A stretch of 64,000 nucleotides of DNA, taken from contig JAPZRU010000012.1 of the NCBI GenBank assembly GCA_027531255.1, positions 124,001-188,000 on the forward strand, in the 5' to 3' direction. Made by a program: the position numbers and the translations under genes. This DNA is from Steroidobacteraceae bacterium. GTDB taxonomy: Bacteria > Pseudomonadota > Gammaproteobacteria > Steroidobacterales > Steroidobacteraceae. Shown in pieces: positions 17,776 through 26,145 of this stretch; within the stretch, counting starts at the first letter, position 1, and each line of letters begins with the position of its first letter. The notes beneath the pieces were generated by a model, which did not search any database, was not told the origin of the DNA, and saw nothing but the letters and a program-made list of their open reading frames with translations.

Positions 17776-18528
17776 GTGACCGCCGGCCCCGTCGCGCCCG
17801 GCGTCCCGACGGCGCCGGCGATCGACCTCGAGGGCGTGACCTACGCCTGGGTGCGCGGCCGCACCGTGCTCGACATCCCGCGCTTCACCGTGGCGCGCGG
17901 CGAGCGCGTGTTCCTGAAGGGGCCTAGCGGCAGCGGCAAGAGCACGCTGCTGGGACTGGTCGGCGGCGTGCTGAGGCCCGCCGCGGGTCGCGTCGCGATC
18001 CTCGGCCAGGATCTCGGCGGCCTGTCGGGCGCGAAGCGCGACGCGTTCCGGGCCGCGCACGTCGGCTTCGTCTTCCAGATGTTCAACCTCGTGCCCTACC
18101 TCTCGGTGCTCGAGAACGTGGTGCTGCCCGCCCGCTTCTCGGCCGAACGCCGCGCGAAGGCCGGCGACCTGCACGAGGAGGCGCGCCGCCTGCTGGCCGC
18201 ACTCGGGCTCGGCACCGACCTCGTCGCGCGCGGCGTCACGCAGCTGTCCATCGGCCAGCAGCAGCGCGTCGCGGCGGCGCGCGCGCTCCTCGGCCGTCCC
18301 GAACTGCTGATCGCCGACGAGCCCACCTCCGCGCTCGACTGGGACGCACGCGAGTCTTTCCTGCAGCTCGTGATGCGGGAGTGCGCGAGCGCGGGCACCA
18401 CGCTGCTGTTCGTGAGCCACGACGTCTCGCTGTCGGGCCTGTTCGACCGCAGCGTCGCGCTCGCGGAGATCAACCGTGCGGCCGCCACGCCCGCGGGCGA
18501 CGCCGGCCAGACCCGGAGCGCCGCATGA
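17776..18528 (+). CDS. ABC transporter ATPase, MacB/LolD-like (Zrg type)
   Basis: ATP-binding subunit of 250 aa with Walker A GPSGSGKST, Q-loop (FVFQMFNLVPYLSVLENV), signature LSIGQQQR, Walker B LLIADEPTSALDW and the H-loop in FVSHDVSL. The signature has Ile in place of the usual Gly at its third residue. GTG start. Downstream, the permease overlaps it by 4 bases. The partner genes indicate a zinc-linked transporter of the Zrg type rather than a lipoprotein or macrolide exporter. Confidence 0.9.
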   Translation: MTAGPVAPGVPTAPAIDLEGVTYAWVRGRTVLDIPRFTVARGERVFLKGPSGSGKSTLLGLVGGVLRPAAGRVAILGQDLGGLSGAKRDAFRAAHVGFVFQMFNLVPYLSVLENVVLPARFSAERRAKAGDLHEEARRLLAALGLGTDLVARGVTQLSIGQQQRVAAARALLGRPELLIADEPTSALDWDARESFLQLVMRECASAGTTLLFVSHDVSLSGLFDRSVALAEINRAAATPAGDAGQTRSAA

Positions 18529-19790
18529 GCGAGCTGCTGCGCCTCGCATTCGCGAGCCTCTGGAACCGCCGCGGCACCGCGGCGCTGACCGTATTCGCGA
18601 TCGCCGTCTCGGTCGCACTGCTGCTCGGCGTGCAGAAGGTGCGCACCGAGGCGCGCGAGAGCTTCGCGGCGACCATCTCCGGCACCGACCTGATAGTCGG
18701 TGCGCGCAGCGGCCCGCTGAACCTCCTGCTCTACTCGGTGTTCCGCGTGGGCGATGCGACCGCGAACGTCTCGTACTCCGTCTACGAGCGCGTCGCGCGC
18801 CACCCGGACGTCGCCTGGGCGATCCCGATCTCGCTCGGCGACTCGCACCGCGGCTTCCGGGTGATGGGCACGAGCGAGGCCTACTTCGAGCACTACCGGT
18901 TCGGGCGCAAGCGGCAGCTCGAGTTCCAGGCCGGCAAGCCGTTCCACGACCTCTACGACGCCGTGGTCGGCGCCGACGTCGCCGCGGCGCTGAACTACCG
19001 CGTCGGCGACGAGATCGTGATCGCGCACGGCATCGGCAACGTCAGCTTCGCCAAGCACGACGACAAGCCGTTCACCATCGTCGGCGTGCTCGCGCGCACC
19101 GGCACGCCGGTGGACCGCACGGTGCACGTCAGCCTCGAGGCGATCGAGGCGATCCACCTCGACTGGGGCTCGGGCATGCAGGCGCCGAAGGGCGCGCGCG
19201 TGACCGCGGAGGAAGCCCGCGCCGCCGATCTCACGCCGAAGACCATCACCGCGTTCCTGGTCGGCATGGAGTCGAAGGCGACCGTCTTCATGATGCAGCG
19301 GGCGCTGAACGAGTACCGGCAGGAGCCGCTGCTCGCGATCATCCCGGGCGTCGCGCTCCAGCAGCTCTGGGAACTGGTCGGCGTCGCCGACCGCGCGCTG
19401 ATGATCATCGCCGCGTTCGTCGTGCTCGCCGGCCTGCTCGGCATGCTGACCGCGATCCTGACCAGCCTGAACGAGCGTCGCCGCGAGATGGCGATCCTGA
19501 GGAGCGTCGGCGCGCGACCCGGTCACGTGTTCACGCTGCTGGTGCTGGAATCCGGCCTGCTGGCGCTGCTCGGCGTGCTGGTCGGCACCGCGCTCACCTA
19601 CGGGGGTCTGGCGGCGCTGCAACCGTGGCTGGAGCACCGGTTCGGCGTGTTCATGGAGATCGGCGCGCTCGGCGGGTACGATCTCGGCATACTCGGCGCG
19701 GTCGTCGGCACGGGGCTCCTGATCGGCGCCGTGCCCGCGTGGCGCGCGTACCGGAACTCGCTGGCCGACGGCCTCACGATCCGCGTCTAG
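18525..19790 (+). CDS. ABC transporter permease, FtsX/MacB fold (Zrg type)
   Basis: Membrane subunit of 421 aa. One N-terminal membrane segment (about residues 18-36) is followed by a large periplasmic MacB-like domain and three C-terminal segments (about residues 286-308, 338-360 and 384-406). The cytoplasmic coupling text LNERRREMAILRSVGARP is typical of FtsX-type permeases. It overlaps the ATPase gene by 4 bases. These two form the core of the transporter; the energy use need not be substrate translocation, since the fold usually transmits force across the membrane. Confidence 0.9.
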   Translation: MSELLRLAFASLWNRRGTAALTVFAIAVSVALLLGVQKVRTEARESFAATISGTDLIVGARSGPLNLLLYSVFRVGDATANVSYSVYERVARHPDVAWAIPISLGDSHRGFRVMGTSEAYFEHYRFGRKRQLEFQAGKPFHDLYDAVVGADVAAALNYRVGDEIVIAHGIGNVSFAKHDDKPFTIVGVLARTGTPVDRTVHVSLEAIEAIHLDWGSGMQAPKGARVTAEEARAADLTPKTITAFLVGMESKATVFMMQRALNEYRQEPLLAIIPGVALQQLWELVGVADRALMIIAAFVVLAGLLGMLTAILTSLNERRREMAILRSVGARPGHVFTLLVLESGLLALLGVLVGTALTYGGLAALQPWLEHRFGVFMEIGALGGYDLGILGAVVGTGLLIGAVPAWRAYRNSLADGLTIRV

Positions 19791-19831
19791 TCCGGGGCGC
19801 AGCCCGACCACCCGAACCTCGAGACAGCACG

Positions 19832-20455
19832 ATGACCCCCAGCTCCCGCTCACCTCGCCCCGCCCGCCGCACGCCGCTGCTGGCGGCCGCCGCGGTCGCA
19901 CTGGTCGCGTTGGCGGCCGGCGCGCCGGCCGTGCTGCCCGCGAGCGCGCAGACCACGCCGCCGCGCGTCGGCCAACCGGTGCCGAAGCCGGCCACCCCGA
20001 CGCCCGCGCCCGGCAAGGCGCAGACGCTCGAGTGGGAGGAACTGCTGCCCGAGGACGAGCGCAACAACTTCATGCCCGGCCCGCCGCCGGCCGTGCACGA
20101 CTACCTCTCCGGCGACGGCAGCCTCGCCGCGCAGCAGCCCATGAACTTCAACGTCAACAAGGCGCTGGAAGGCCGCAACGTGCGCGTGCCGGGCTTCATC
20201 GTGCCGCTCGAGCTCGACGAGCAGGGCAAGGTCACCGAGTTCTTCCTGGTGCCCTACTTCGGCGCCTGCATCCACGTGCCGCCGCCGCCGCCGAACCAGA
20301 TGCTGTTCGTGACGACCCCGAAGGGCATCACGCTCGACTCGATGTACGCGGCCTACTGGGTCACCGGCCGCCTGACGACGCGCACGAAGCAGACGCGCCT
20401 CGGCGCGGCGGCCTACACCCTCGCCGCGACCGACCTCGAGGAGTACCGGTACTGA
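19832..20455 (+). CDS. DUF3299 exported protein of the zinc operon
   Basis: Exported protein of 207 aa. The signal peptide (about residues 15-40) is followed by a Pro-rich linker, then the DUF3299 domain: LEWEELLPEDERNNF, NVRVPGFIVPLELDEQG, FFLVPYFGACIHVPPPPPNQ. A single Cys sits in the conserved YFGACIHVPPPP motif. DUF3299 proteins are regular members of Zrg-like operons, with unknown molecular role. It closes the operon; the next gene is on the other strand. Confidence 0.82.
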   Translation: MTPSSRSPRPARRTPLLAAAAVALVALAAGAPAVLPASAQTTPPRVGQPVPKPATPTPAPGKAQTLEWEELLPEDERNNFMPGPPPAVHDYLSGDGSLAAQQPMNFNVNKALEGRNVRVPGFIVPLELDEQGKVTEFFLVPYFGACIHVPPPPPNQMLFVTTPKGITLDSMYAAYWVTGRLTTRTKQTRLGAAAYTLAATDLEEYRY

Positions 20456-20489
20456 ACGCCGCGCGGCGGACTCGCCGCGGCCGGGTCAG

Positions 20490-20831
20490 TCAGAACCAGA
20501 GCCGCACCACGGTATAGCCCGCCATGCCGGCCGCGATCGTGGCCAGCATGCTGCGCGTCGGCAGGAACACGGCGATCGCGACCGCCGCGCCCACCAGCTT
20601 CGGATTGTCGAGCGCGAGGCGCGTCGCGCCGTCCCAGCTCAGCACGTCCGGCACGACCAGCGCGGCCAGCGCCGCGGCGGGCGCGTAGCGCAGCCCGCGT
20701 TCCACCACCGGCGGCAGCTTCGCCCGCTCGCCGAGCGCGAGAAAGCTGCAGCGGGTGATCACGGTGGTGGCCGCGACCCCGAGGATCGCGGCCCACGTCC
20801 AGAGCACCTGCGGGTCGAGCGCGGCGCTCAT
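20490..20831 (-). CDS. azlD: AzlD family transporter subunit
   Basis: Small membrane protein of 113 aa with about four hydrophobic segments; TRCSFLALGE and the RYAPAAALAALVVPD segment are typical of AzlD. It pairs with AzlC for export of branched-chain amino acids or analogues. Its ATG overlaps the azlC stop by 4 bases. Confidence 0.9.
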   Translation of the reverse strand: MSAALDPQVLWTWAAILGVAATTVITRCSFLALGERAKLPPVVERGLRYAPAAALAALVVPDVLSWDGATRLALDNPKLVGAAVAIAVFLPTRSMLATIAAGMAGYTVVRLWF

Positions 20832-21604
20832 CGGCGCGGCCCTGCCGCGCGTCGTTCCCGCCAGCGATCCACCAGCACGGCGGCCGCGATGCCGGCGACG
20901 ATCGCGACGACGAGTCCCAGCCGCGCCGGCCAGTGCAGCGTCGCCCAGCCGATCGTGGCGGCGATCGCGGTCGCGACCGCGCCGGGCAACCGAGTGCACA
21001 GCGGCACCAGCAGCGCGATCAGCGCGACCGTGCCGGCGAACTCGAGGCCCCAGTCGCGGGGTATCCACGCGGCCGCGAAGATGCCCGCCAGCGACGACAC
21101 GTGCCACACGGCGAAGTTGACCGTGGCCACGCCGTGGAAATAGGCGTCGCGGGCGGCCCAGCCCGGATCGCGCTGCATGCGCTTCAGGTACAGCACGACG
21201 CCCATGTCGCCGGTCAGGTAGCCGTACCACATCCGGCGGCCGAACGGCACGTGCTGCAGCGAACCCTTGAGCGCCGCGCTGTAGATCACGAAACGCAGGT
21301 TCATCATCAGCGCGGTCAGCACGATCACCGTCAGCGGCACGCCGCCGACGATCAGCGGCAGCGTCGCGAGTTGGGCCGACGCGGCGAACGCGGTGACGGA
21401 GAAGCCGATGGCCTGCGCGAGCGTCAGCCCGGACTGCACGAGCGCGACGCCGGTGACGAGGCCCCACGCGATCAGCGCCGGCAGCATCGGCAGGTAGTCG
21501 CGCACGCCTTCGCGAAAGGCGGCGCGGCGCTCGTCGGCCGTGCCACGGGACGGGCGCAGGTCGGGGGACGGCATGCTCATCGGGGGACTCGCGGGGGTCG
21601 CCAT
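20828..21604 (-). CDS. azlC: AzlC family branched-chain amino acid exporter subunit
   Basis: Large subunit of the AzlCD exporter, 258 aa with several membrane segments. LPMLPALIAWGLVTGV, FAASAQLATLPLI and LRFVIYSAALKG are family hallmarks. The ATG at 21604 is one choice; ATG at 21580 (MSMPSPD) is equally possible. The upstream in-frame stretch is the GGCAAGC repeat and is unlikely to be coding. It is translationally coupled to azlD. Confidence 0.9.
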   Translation of the reverse strand: MATPASPPMSMPSPDLRPSRGTADERRAAFREGVRDYLPMLPALIAWGLVTGVALVQSGLTLAQAIGFSVTAFAASAQLATLPLIVGGVPLTVIVLTALMMNLRFVIYSAALKGSLQHVPFGRRMWYGYLTGDMGVVLYLKRMQRDPGWAARDAYFHGVATVNFAVWHVSSLAGIFAAAWIPRDWGLEFAGTVALIALLVPLCTRLPGAVATAIAATIGWATLHWPARLGLVVAIVAGIAAAVLVDRWRERRAAGPRR

Positions 21605-21626
21605 GGTCGGCAATCCCACCGTCACC

Positions 21627-21654
21627 GGCAAGCGGCAAGCGGCAAGCGGCAAGC
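21627..21654. repeat. Tandem repeat, GGCAAGC x4
   Basis: Four perfect head-to-tail copies of the 7-mer GGCAAGC between the divergent azlC and glutathione transferase genes. It sits in the shared upstream region, so copy number could alter promoter spacing. Confidence 0.85.
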
Positions 21655-21702
21655 GGTAGTCTACGAGCTGCCGCCCGCGACGGGTCCCAGCGATCTCGCG
21701 CC

Positions 21703-22410
21703 ATGCTCGACCTGCACTACTGGCCCACGCCGAACGGCCACAAGATCACGCTCTTCCTAGAGGAGACCGGCCTGCCGTACCGGATCGCTCCCGTGAACAT
21801 CGGCGCGGGCGACCAGTTCAGGCCGGAGTTCCTCGCGATCAGTCCGAACAACCGGATGCCGGCGATCGTCGACCACGCGCCCGCCGACGGCGGCCCGGCC
21901 GTCTCGGTGTTCGAGTCCGGCGCGATCCTCGTCTACCTCGCGGAGAAGACCGGCCGCTTCATGCCCGCCGACCTGCGCGGCCGCAAGGCCGTGCTGGAGT
22001 GGCTGTTCTGGCAGGTCGGCGGCCTCGGCCCCATGCTCGGGCAGAACCACCACTTCGTGCAGTACGCACCGGAGCCGATCCCGTACGCGATCGACCGCTA
22101 CGTGAAGGAGACGAACCGGCTGTACGGCGTGCTCGACCGGCGGCTCGCGAACCACGCGTTCGTCGCGGGTGCGGAGTACTCGATCGCCGACATGGCGAGC
22201 TACCCGTGGATCACGGGCTGGCAGAAGCAACGCCAGGCCCTCGACGACTTCCCGCACCTGAAGCGCTGGTTCGAGGCGATCGCGGCGCGTCCGGCGACGC
22301 AGCGCGCGTACGCACTCGCGGAGCAGTACCGCAGCCCCGGCATGACCGAGGCGGCGAAGCAGGTTCTGTTCGGGCAGACCGCGGCAGGACCGACGCCCGC
22401 GCGGAACTGA
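21703..22410 (+). CDS. Glutathione S-transferase, YfcG/YghU-like
   Basis: Protein of 235 aa with an N-terminal thioredoxin-fold domain (LHYWPTPNGHKITLFLEETG, then SPNNRMPAIVD and VFESGAILVYLAEKTG) and a C-terminal helical domain (WLFWQVGGLGPMLGQ, SIADMASYPWI). WQVGGLGPMLGQ is characteristic of the YfcG/YghU group, which has glutathione-dependent disulphide reductase activity. The substrate is unknown. It stands alone between divergent and convergent neighbours. Confidence 0.9.
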   Translation: MLDLHYWPTPNGHKITLFLEETGLPYRIAPVNIGAGDQFRPEFLAISPNNRMPAIVDHAPADGGPAVSVFESGAILVYLAEKTGRFMPADLRGRKAVLEWLFWQVGGLGPMLGQNHHFVQYAPEPIPYAIDRYVKETNRLYGVLDRRLANHAFVAGAEYSIADMASYPWITGWQKQRQALDDFPHLKRWFEAIAARPATQRAYALAEQYRSPGMTEAAKQVLFGQTAAGPTPARN

Positions 22411-22442
22411 GCGACGGGCGGCGCAGGCCCACGGCCGGCGCA

Positions 22443-23009
22443 CTACAGCGACGCGGCCCGCGCCTCCGCCAGCCGCAGGTCCTCCTGCCGCCGGAAGCGC
22501 TCGATCTCGTGCTGCACGAGCCGCGCGCGCAGGCGCTTGCGCTCGTCCTTGTCCGTCTTCTCGTCGTCGAGCGCGCGCTCGATCGCCGCGATCTCGCGGT
22601 CGAGCCAGGCGACCCGGCCGCGCGCGTCGGCCAGCTCGCGACCGATCGCGTAGCCGTGCAGGAACGCGCTCTCGCCGGCCGGCCCGCACCCACCGCCGTA
22701 GTGCTCCCCGTGCTCGCCCGCGCGCAGGCCGCGGTGCACGGTGCAGTAGCGCTCGAGACCGCTGAGACGGCCGGCTTCCCAGGCGGCGCGGTCGGGCCGC
22801 GTGCCGTGCTCGGCGCAGGACTCCGCGTGCTGCAGCACGCGCTCCTCGCCCGCGCCGTTCGCGCCGTCGCGCACGCCGATCGAGTACCAGTCCTGCGCGA
22901 GACACTCGCCCTTCGACAGCGAGGCACAGCCCGAGGTCGCGAGCGTCGCGACGAGCAGCAGCGCGCCGAACGAGAGGCGCCGGAAGGAAAGGCGGGGGGC
23001 AGCGTTCAT
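22443..23009 (-). CDS. DUF2799-like lipoprotein
   Basis: Protein of 188 aa with a lipobox (LATSGCASLS), so a predicted lipoprotein. The mature part begins GECLAQDWYSIGVRDGANG, the hallmark of DUF2799, with several conserved Cys. The C-terminal 70 residues are charged and predicted helical. Function unknown. Confidence 0.82.
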   Translation of the reverse strand: MNAAPRLSFRRLSFGALLLVATLATSGCASLSKGECLAQDWYSIGVRDGANGAGEERVLQHAESCAEHGTRPDRAAWEAGRLSGLERYCTVHRGLRAGEHGEHYGGGCGPAGESAFLHGYAIGRELADARGRVAWLDREIAAIERALDDEKTDKDERKRLRARLVQHEIERFRRQEDLRLAEARAASL

Positions 23010-23101
23010 CGACGGATTCTCCGGGGCACGGCACCTCGCTACGCAATGCGGCCGCACGGCGCCTGAAGCCGTGTCGCGGCACGGCGCCGCCGGAGGCCGC
23101 G

Positions 23102-24166
23102 TCAGCGCGGAGTCGCGACGTCCGTCACGCTTTCCCAGAGGGCGTCCCACGCGGGCCAGTCGGCTCGCGCGCCGGGCCGCAGCAGGACCTCGACCCGGCT
23201 GTCGCGCCGCCAGCTCGACTCGGCGACGGACACGCGCCCGTCCGCCACCTGCACCAGCGCCCAGTGCTCGGACCCCGTACGGAACACGCCCTTCAGCCGC
23301 TCGACCGGCGCGAGCCGCGCATCGCGCTCCAGCGTGCGGACGAGCGCGGGCCGCGAGAAGCCGACGCGGCGTTCGAAGACCCACGCGCCGGCCTCGCGGC
23401 CGACGTGCCGCGCGATGCGTCGCTCGGCGCCGATGCCCGGCAACGCGAGCGCCGGCCCCGGGGCCTCGGCGCTCGCCGCGGCACTCCCCTCGCCGACCGC
23501 CGTCGCGTGCTCATGCGCGTGTTCGGTCGGTCGCGGCGGCAGCACCGCGAACGGCGCGCGCGGGCCCGGCGGCGCCAGCGCCGGCGGAGGCAAGTCGCCG
23601 TGGGCGCACTCGCCGACCCAGCGCTTCGGCGGGTAGAAGTCGCCGGCGAGCGCCGCGAACTCCGCGCGCGTCGCGTCGGTCGCGAGGTCCGCCTTGGCGA
23701 GCACCAGCGCGTCCGCGACCTCCGCCTGGTCGCGCGCGACGCCCGGCTCGCGGACCGCGTGCAGCCGCCCCGGGTCGACGAGGCAGACGATCGACTCCAG
23801 CCGCACGCTGCCGTGCGACTGGTGCGTGAGCAGCTCCTCGACGATCGCGGCCGGGTGCCCGATGCCGGAGGGCTCGACGAACAGTCGCGCCGGCCGCGGA
23901 CCGCGCACCAGCTCGCGCAGCGTACGCGTGAAGTCGAGCTCGCTCGCGCAGCAGAGGCAGCCGCCGGGCACGAGCCGCACGTCGAATTCGCCGCGCGCCT
24001 GGCCGGCGACCGTCAGCACGTCGATGCCGGTGTCGGTGAACTCGTTCAGGATCACGACCCAGCGCTCGTGCTCGGGCTTGCCCGCGAACGCGCGCGCGAT
24101 CGCGGTGGTCTTGCCGACGCCGAGCGTGCCCGTGACGACGTACGTGGGAATGGGCGACGCGCTCAT
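23102..24166 (-). CDS. COG0523 (G3E) GTPase, CobW-like metallochaperone
   Basis: Protein of 354 aa with Walker A GTLGVGKT (residues 13-20) and the metal-binding CxCC motif at C70-C72-C73 (GGCLCC). Family members deliver Zn, Co or Ni. The usual NKxD guanine-specificity motif reads AKAD here, so nucleotide preference may differ. A short His-bearing insert (EHAHEHA) sits before the C-terminal domain. It is divergent to cobT, which hints at cobalt/B12; the zinc operon nearby makes zinc equally possible. Metal is undecided. Confidence 0.87.
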   Translation of the reverse strand: MSASPIPTYVVTGTLGVGKTTAIARAFAGKPEHERWVVILNEFTDTGIDVLTVAGQARGEFDVRLVPGGCLCCASELDFTRTLRELVRGPRPARLFVEPSGIGHPAAIVEELLTHQSHGSVRLESIVCLVDPGRLHAVREPGVARDQAEVADALVLAKADLATDATRAEFAALAGDFYPPKRWVGECAHGDLPPPALAPPGPRAPFAVLPPRPTEHAHEHATAVGEGSAAASAEAPGPALALPGIGAERRIARHVGREAGAWVFERRVGFSRPALVRTLERDARLAPVERLKGVFRTGSEHWALVQVADGRVSVAESSWRRDSRVEVLLRPGARADWPAWDALWESVTDVATPR

Positions 24167-24316
24167 GGGGCGCGGACCATAGCACGCGGCCGCGGCGCAG
24201 GCGCCCCGCCCGCGGCTGGCGCCCGGGCGATGCGGACGGTAGTCTCGCGGGCCGCCGCCCGGCCACGCGCCCCGATCGCGACCGGCGCCCGCTCGATCCT
24301 CCTGCAGGCCCTCCCG
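24167..24316. other. Divergent intergenic region, COG0523 / cobT
   Basis: 150-base GC-rich gap that must hold promoters for both divergent genes. No B12-box of a cobalamin riboswitch and no clear Zur site is visible. Confidence 0.5.
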
Positions 24317-25351
24317 ATGGCCCGACCGCCCGCCGACGCCGCGCTCGCGCGCGAAGTCCAGGACCGACTGGACCACCTGACCAAGCCCCCCGGCTCGCTC
24401 GGGACCCTCGAGTCGCTCGCTCATCGGCTCGCGCAGGTGCAGGGCACCTCGCGGCCGCGGCTCCGCGCGCCGCACGCGGTCGTGTTCGCCGGCGACCACG
24501 GCGCGACCGCCCACGGCATCAGCCCCTACCCGTCCGCCGTCACCGCGCAGATGGTCGCGAACTTCGTCGCGGGCGGCGCGGCGATCGCCGTGTTCGCGCG
24601 CACCTTCGGCCTCGAGCTGCTCGTCGTCGACGCCGGCGTCGCGAGCCCGCTCGAGCCGCACCCGCGACTGCGCGACGCGAAGGTGCGCGCCGGCACGCGG
24701 GACTTCGTCACCGGCCCGGCCCTGACCCGCGCGGAGTGCGAGCTCGCGCTGGCCCGCGGCGCAGCACTCGTCGAGGACCTCGCGCGCGGCGGCTGCAACG
24801 CGCTGGTGCTCGGCGAGATGGGCATCGGCAACACCGCGGCGAGCGCGCTGCTGGTGCACCGCCTCGCGGGCGTCCCGCTCGAGGTGGCGGTCGGCCGCGG
24901 TGCCGGGCTCGACGACGTCGGCCTCGCGCGCAAGCGCGAAGTGCTCGCGCGGGCCGCGGCCCGCGCGCCGGATGCGCGCACGCCGCTCGACGCGCTCGCG
25001 GAGTTCGGCGGCCTCGAGATCGCGATGCTGGCGGGGGCACTGCTCGCGCTGCCGCGCACCCGCACGCTCGCGCTGCTCGACGGGTACGTGGTCGGCGCCG
25101 CGGCGCTGGTCGCGCTGCAACTCGACCCCGCGGTCGCGGACGCCTGCGTCTGGGGCCACGTCTCGGCGGAGCCGGGCCACCGCGCGCTGCTCGATACGCT
25201 CGGCGTGCGGCCGCTGCTCGACCTCGGCCTGCGGCTCGGCGAGGGCAGCGGCGCGGCGCTCGCTTGGCCGCTGGTGCTGGCGGCGGAGCGCATGCTGAAC
25301 GAGATGGCGACCTTCGAGTCCGCCGGCGTCAGCGGCCGGACCGTGTCGTGA
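24317..25351 (+). CDS. cobT: Nicotinate-nucleotide-dimethylbenzimidazole phosphoribosyltransferase
   Basis: CobT activates the lower-ligand base for cobalamin by transfer of ribose phosphate from nicotinate mononucleotide, 344 aa. Visible family text: LTKPPGSLGTLE, VVFAGDHGATAHG, GEMGIGNTAAS and, near the C-terminus, NEMATFESAGVS with the catalytic Glu. An upstream in-frame extension exists, but the ATG at 24317 fits the family start. Its stop overlaps the GTG of cobS (GTGA). Together with the next two genes it forms the nucleotide-loop branch; cobU and the corrin ring genes are not in the window. Confidence 0.95.
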   Translation: MARPPADAALAREVQDRLDHLTKPPGSLGTLESLAHRLAQVQGTSRPRLRAPHAVVFAGDHGATAHGISPYPSAVTAQMVANFVAGGAAIAVFARTFGLELLVVDAGVASPLEPHPRLRDAKVRAGTRDFVTGPALTRAECELALARGAALVEDLARGGCNALVLGEMGIGNTAASALLVHRLAGVPLEVAVGRGAGLDDVGLARKREVLARAAARAPDARTPLDALAEFGGLEIAMLAGALLALPRTRTLALLDGYVVGAAALVALQLDPAVADACVWGHVSAEPGHRALLDTLGVRPLLDLGLRLGEGSGAALAWPLVLAAERMLNEMATFESAGVSGRTVS

Positions 25352-26145
25352 GCGAACTGCGACTGTTCCTGACCGCAGTGCAGTACTTCACGCGCGTGCC
25401 CGTGCCGCGCTGGGTGGGGCACTCGGAGTCACAGCTCAACGCGGCGGCGCGCTGGTTCCCGGCGGTCGGCATCGGCGTCGGCCTCGTGGCGGCCGCCGCG
25501 TGGCTCGCCGGGCACGCGCTGATCTCGCCGCTCGTCGGCGTCGCGGCCGCGCTCGCGGCGACCGCGTGGCTGACCGGCGCGTTCCACGAGGACGGGCTCG
25601 CCGACACCGTGGACGGGCTCGGCGGCGGCTACACGCGCGAGCGGGCGCTCGAGATCATGAAGGACTCGCGCATCGGCACCTACGGCGCGCTGGCGCTGGT
25701 GCTCGCGGTGCTGGTCAAGGCGGGCGCGCTGCTCGCGCTGCCGGCGGCGCACGTCGCGACGGCGCTGGTCGCCGGGCACGCGCTGTCGCGCTGGCTCGCG
25801 GTCACCGTGATCGCGACGCAGGACTACGTGCGCGAAGACGCGGGCTCGCGCGCCAAGCCGCTGTCGCACGCGATCGGGGGCGCCGGACTCGCGGTCGCGA
25901 CCGCGTGCGGCCTCGCGCCGCTCGCGCTGCTCGGCCCCGCGGCGCTCGGCGGGCTGCTGGCCGCGGTGCTCGCGCGCGCCTGGCTCGCGCGCCTGTTCCG
26001 CCGCCGGCTCGGCGGCTACACCGGCGACTGCCTGGGCGCGACCCAGCAGCTCACCGAGATCGCCTTCTACCTCGGCCTCGCGGTCGCGGCCGGCCGCGCC
26101 GCGGGGCTCGACGTCTTCGGAGTGCACGCATGGAACTGGCGCTGA
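25348..26145 (+). CDS. cobS: Adenosylcobinamide-GDP ribazoletransferase
   Basis: Cobalamin synthase, 265 aa integral membrane protein that joins adenosylcobinamide-GDP to alpha-ribazole (phosphate). The conserved GAFHEDGLADTVDGLGGGY with metal-binding acidic residues, MKDSRIGTYGALAL, and the C-terminal GGYTGDCLGATQQLTE are all present. GTG start coupled to the cobT stop. Overlaps the phosphatase gene by 16 bases. Confidence 0.95.
   Translation: MSELRLFLTAVQYFTRVPVPRWVGHSESQLNAAARWFPAVGIGVGLVAAAAWLAGHALISPLVGVAAALAATAWLTGAFHEDGLADTVDGLGGGYTRERALEIMKDSRIGTYGALALVLAVLVKAGALLALPAAHVATALVAGHALSRWLAVTVIATQDYVREDAGSRAKPLSHAIGGAGLAVATACGLAPLALLGPAALGGLLAAVLARAWLARLFRRRLGGYTGDCLGATQQLTEIAFYLGLAVAAGRAAGLDVFGVHAWNWR

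Noticed and set aside
21627-21654. Start of a CRISPR array
   Set aside because: Units are 7 bases, contiguous and without spacers; this is a simple tandem repeat.
24167-24316. Possible cobalamin riboswitch ahead of cobT
   Set aside because: No B12-box core (GCCACTG type) or matching helices were seen in the leader; it is short and uniformly GC-rich.
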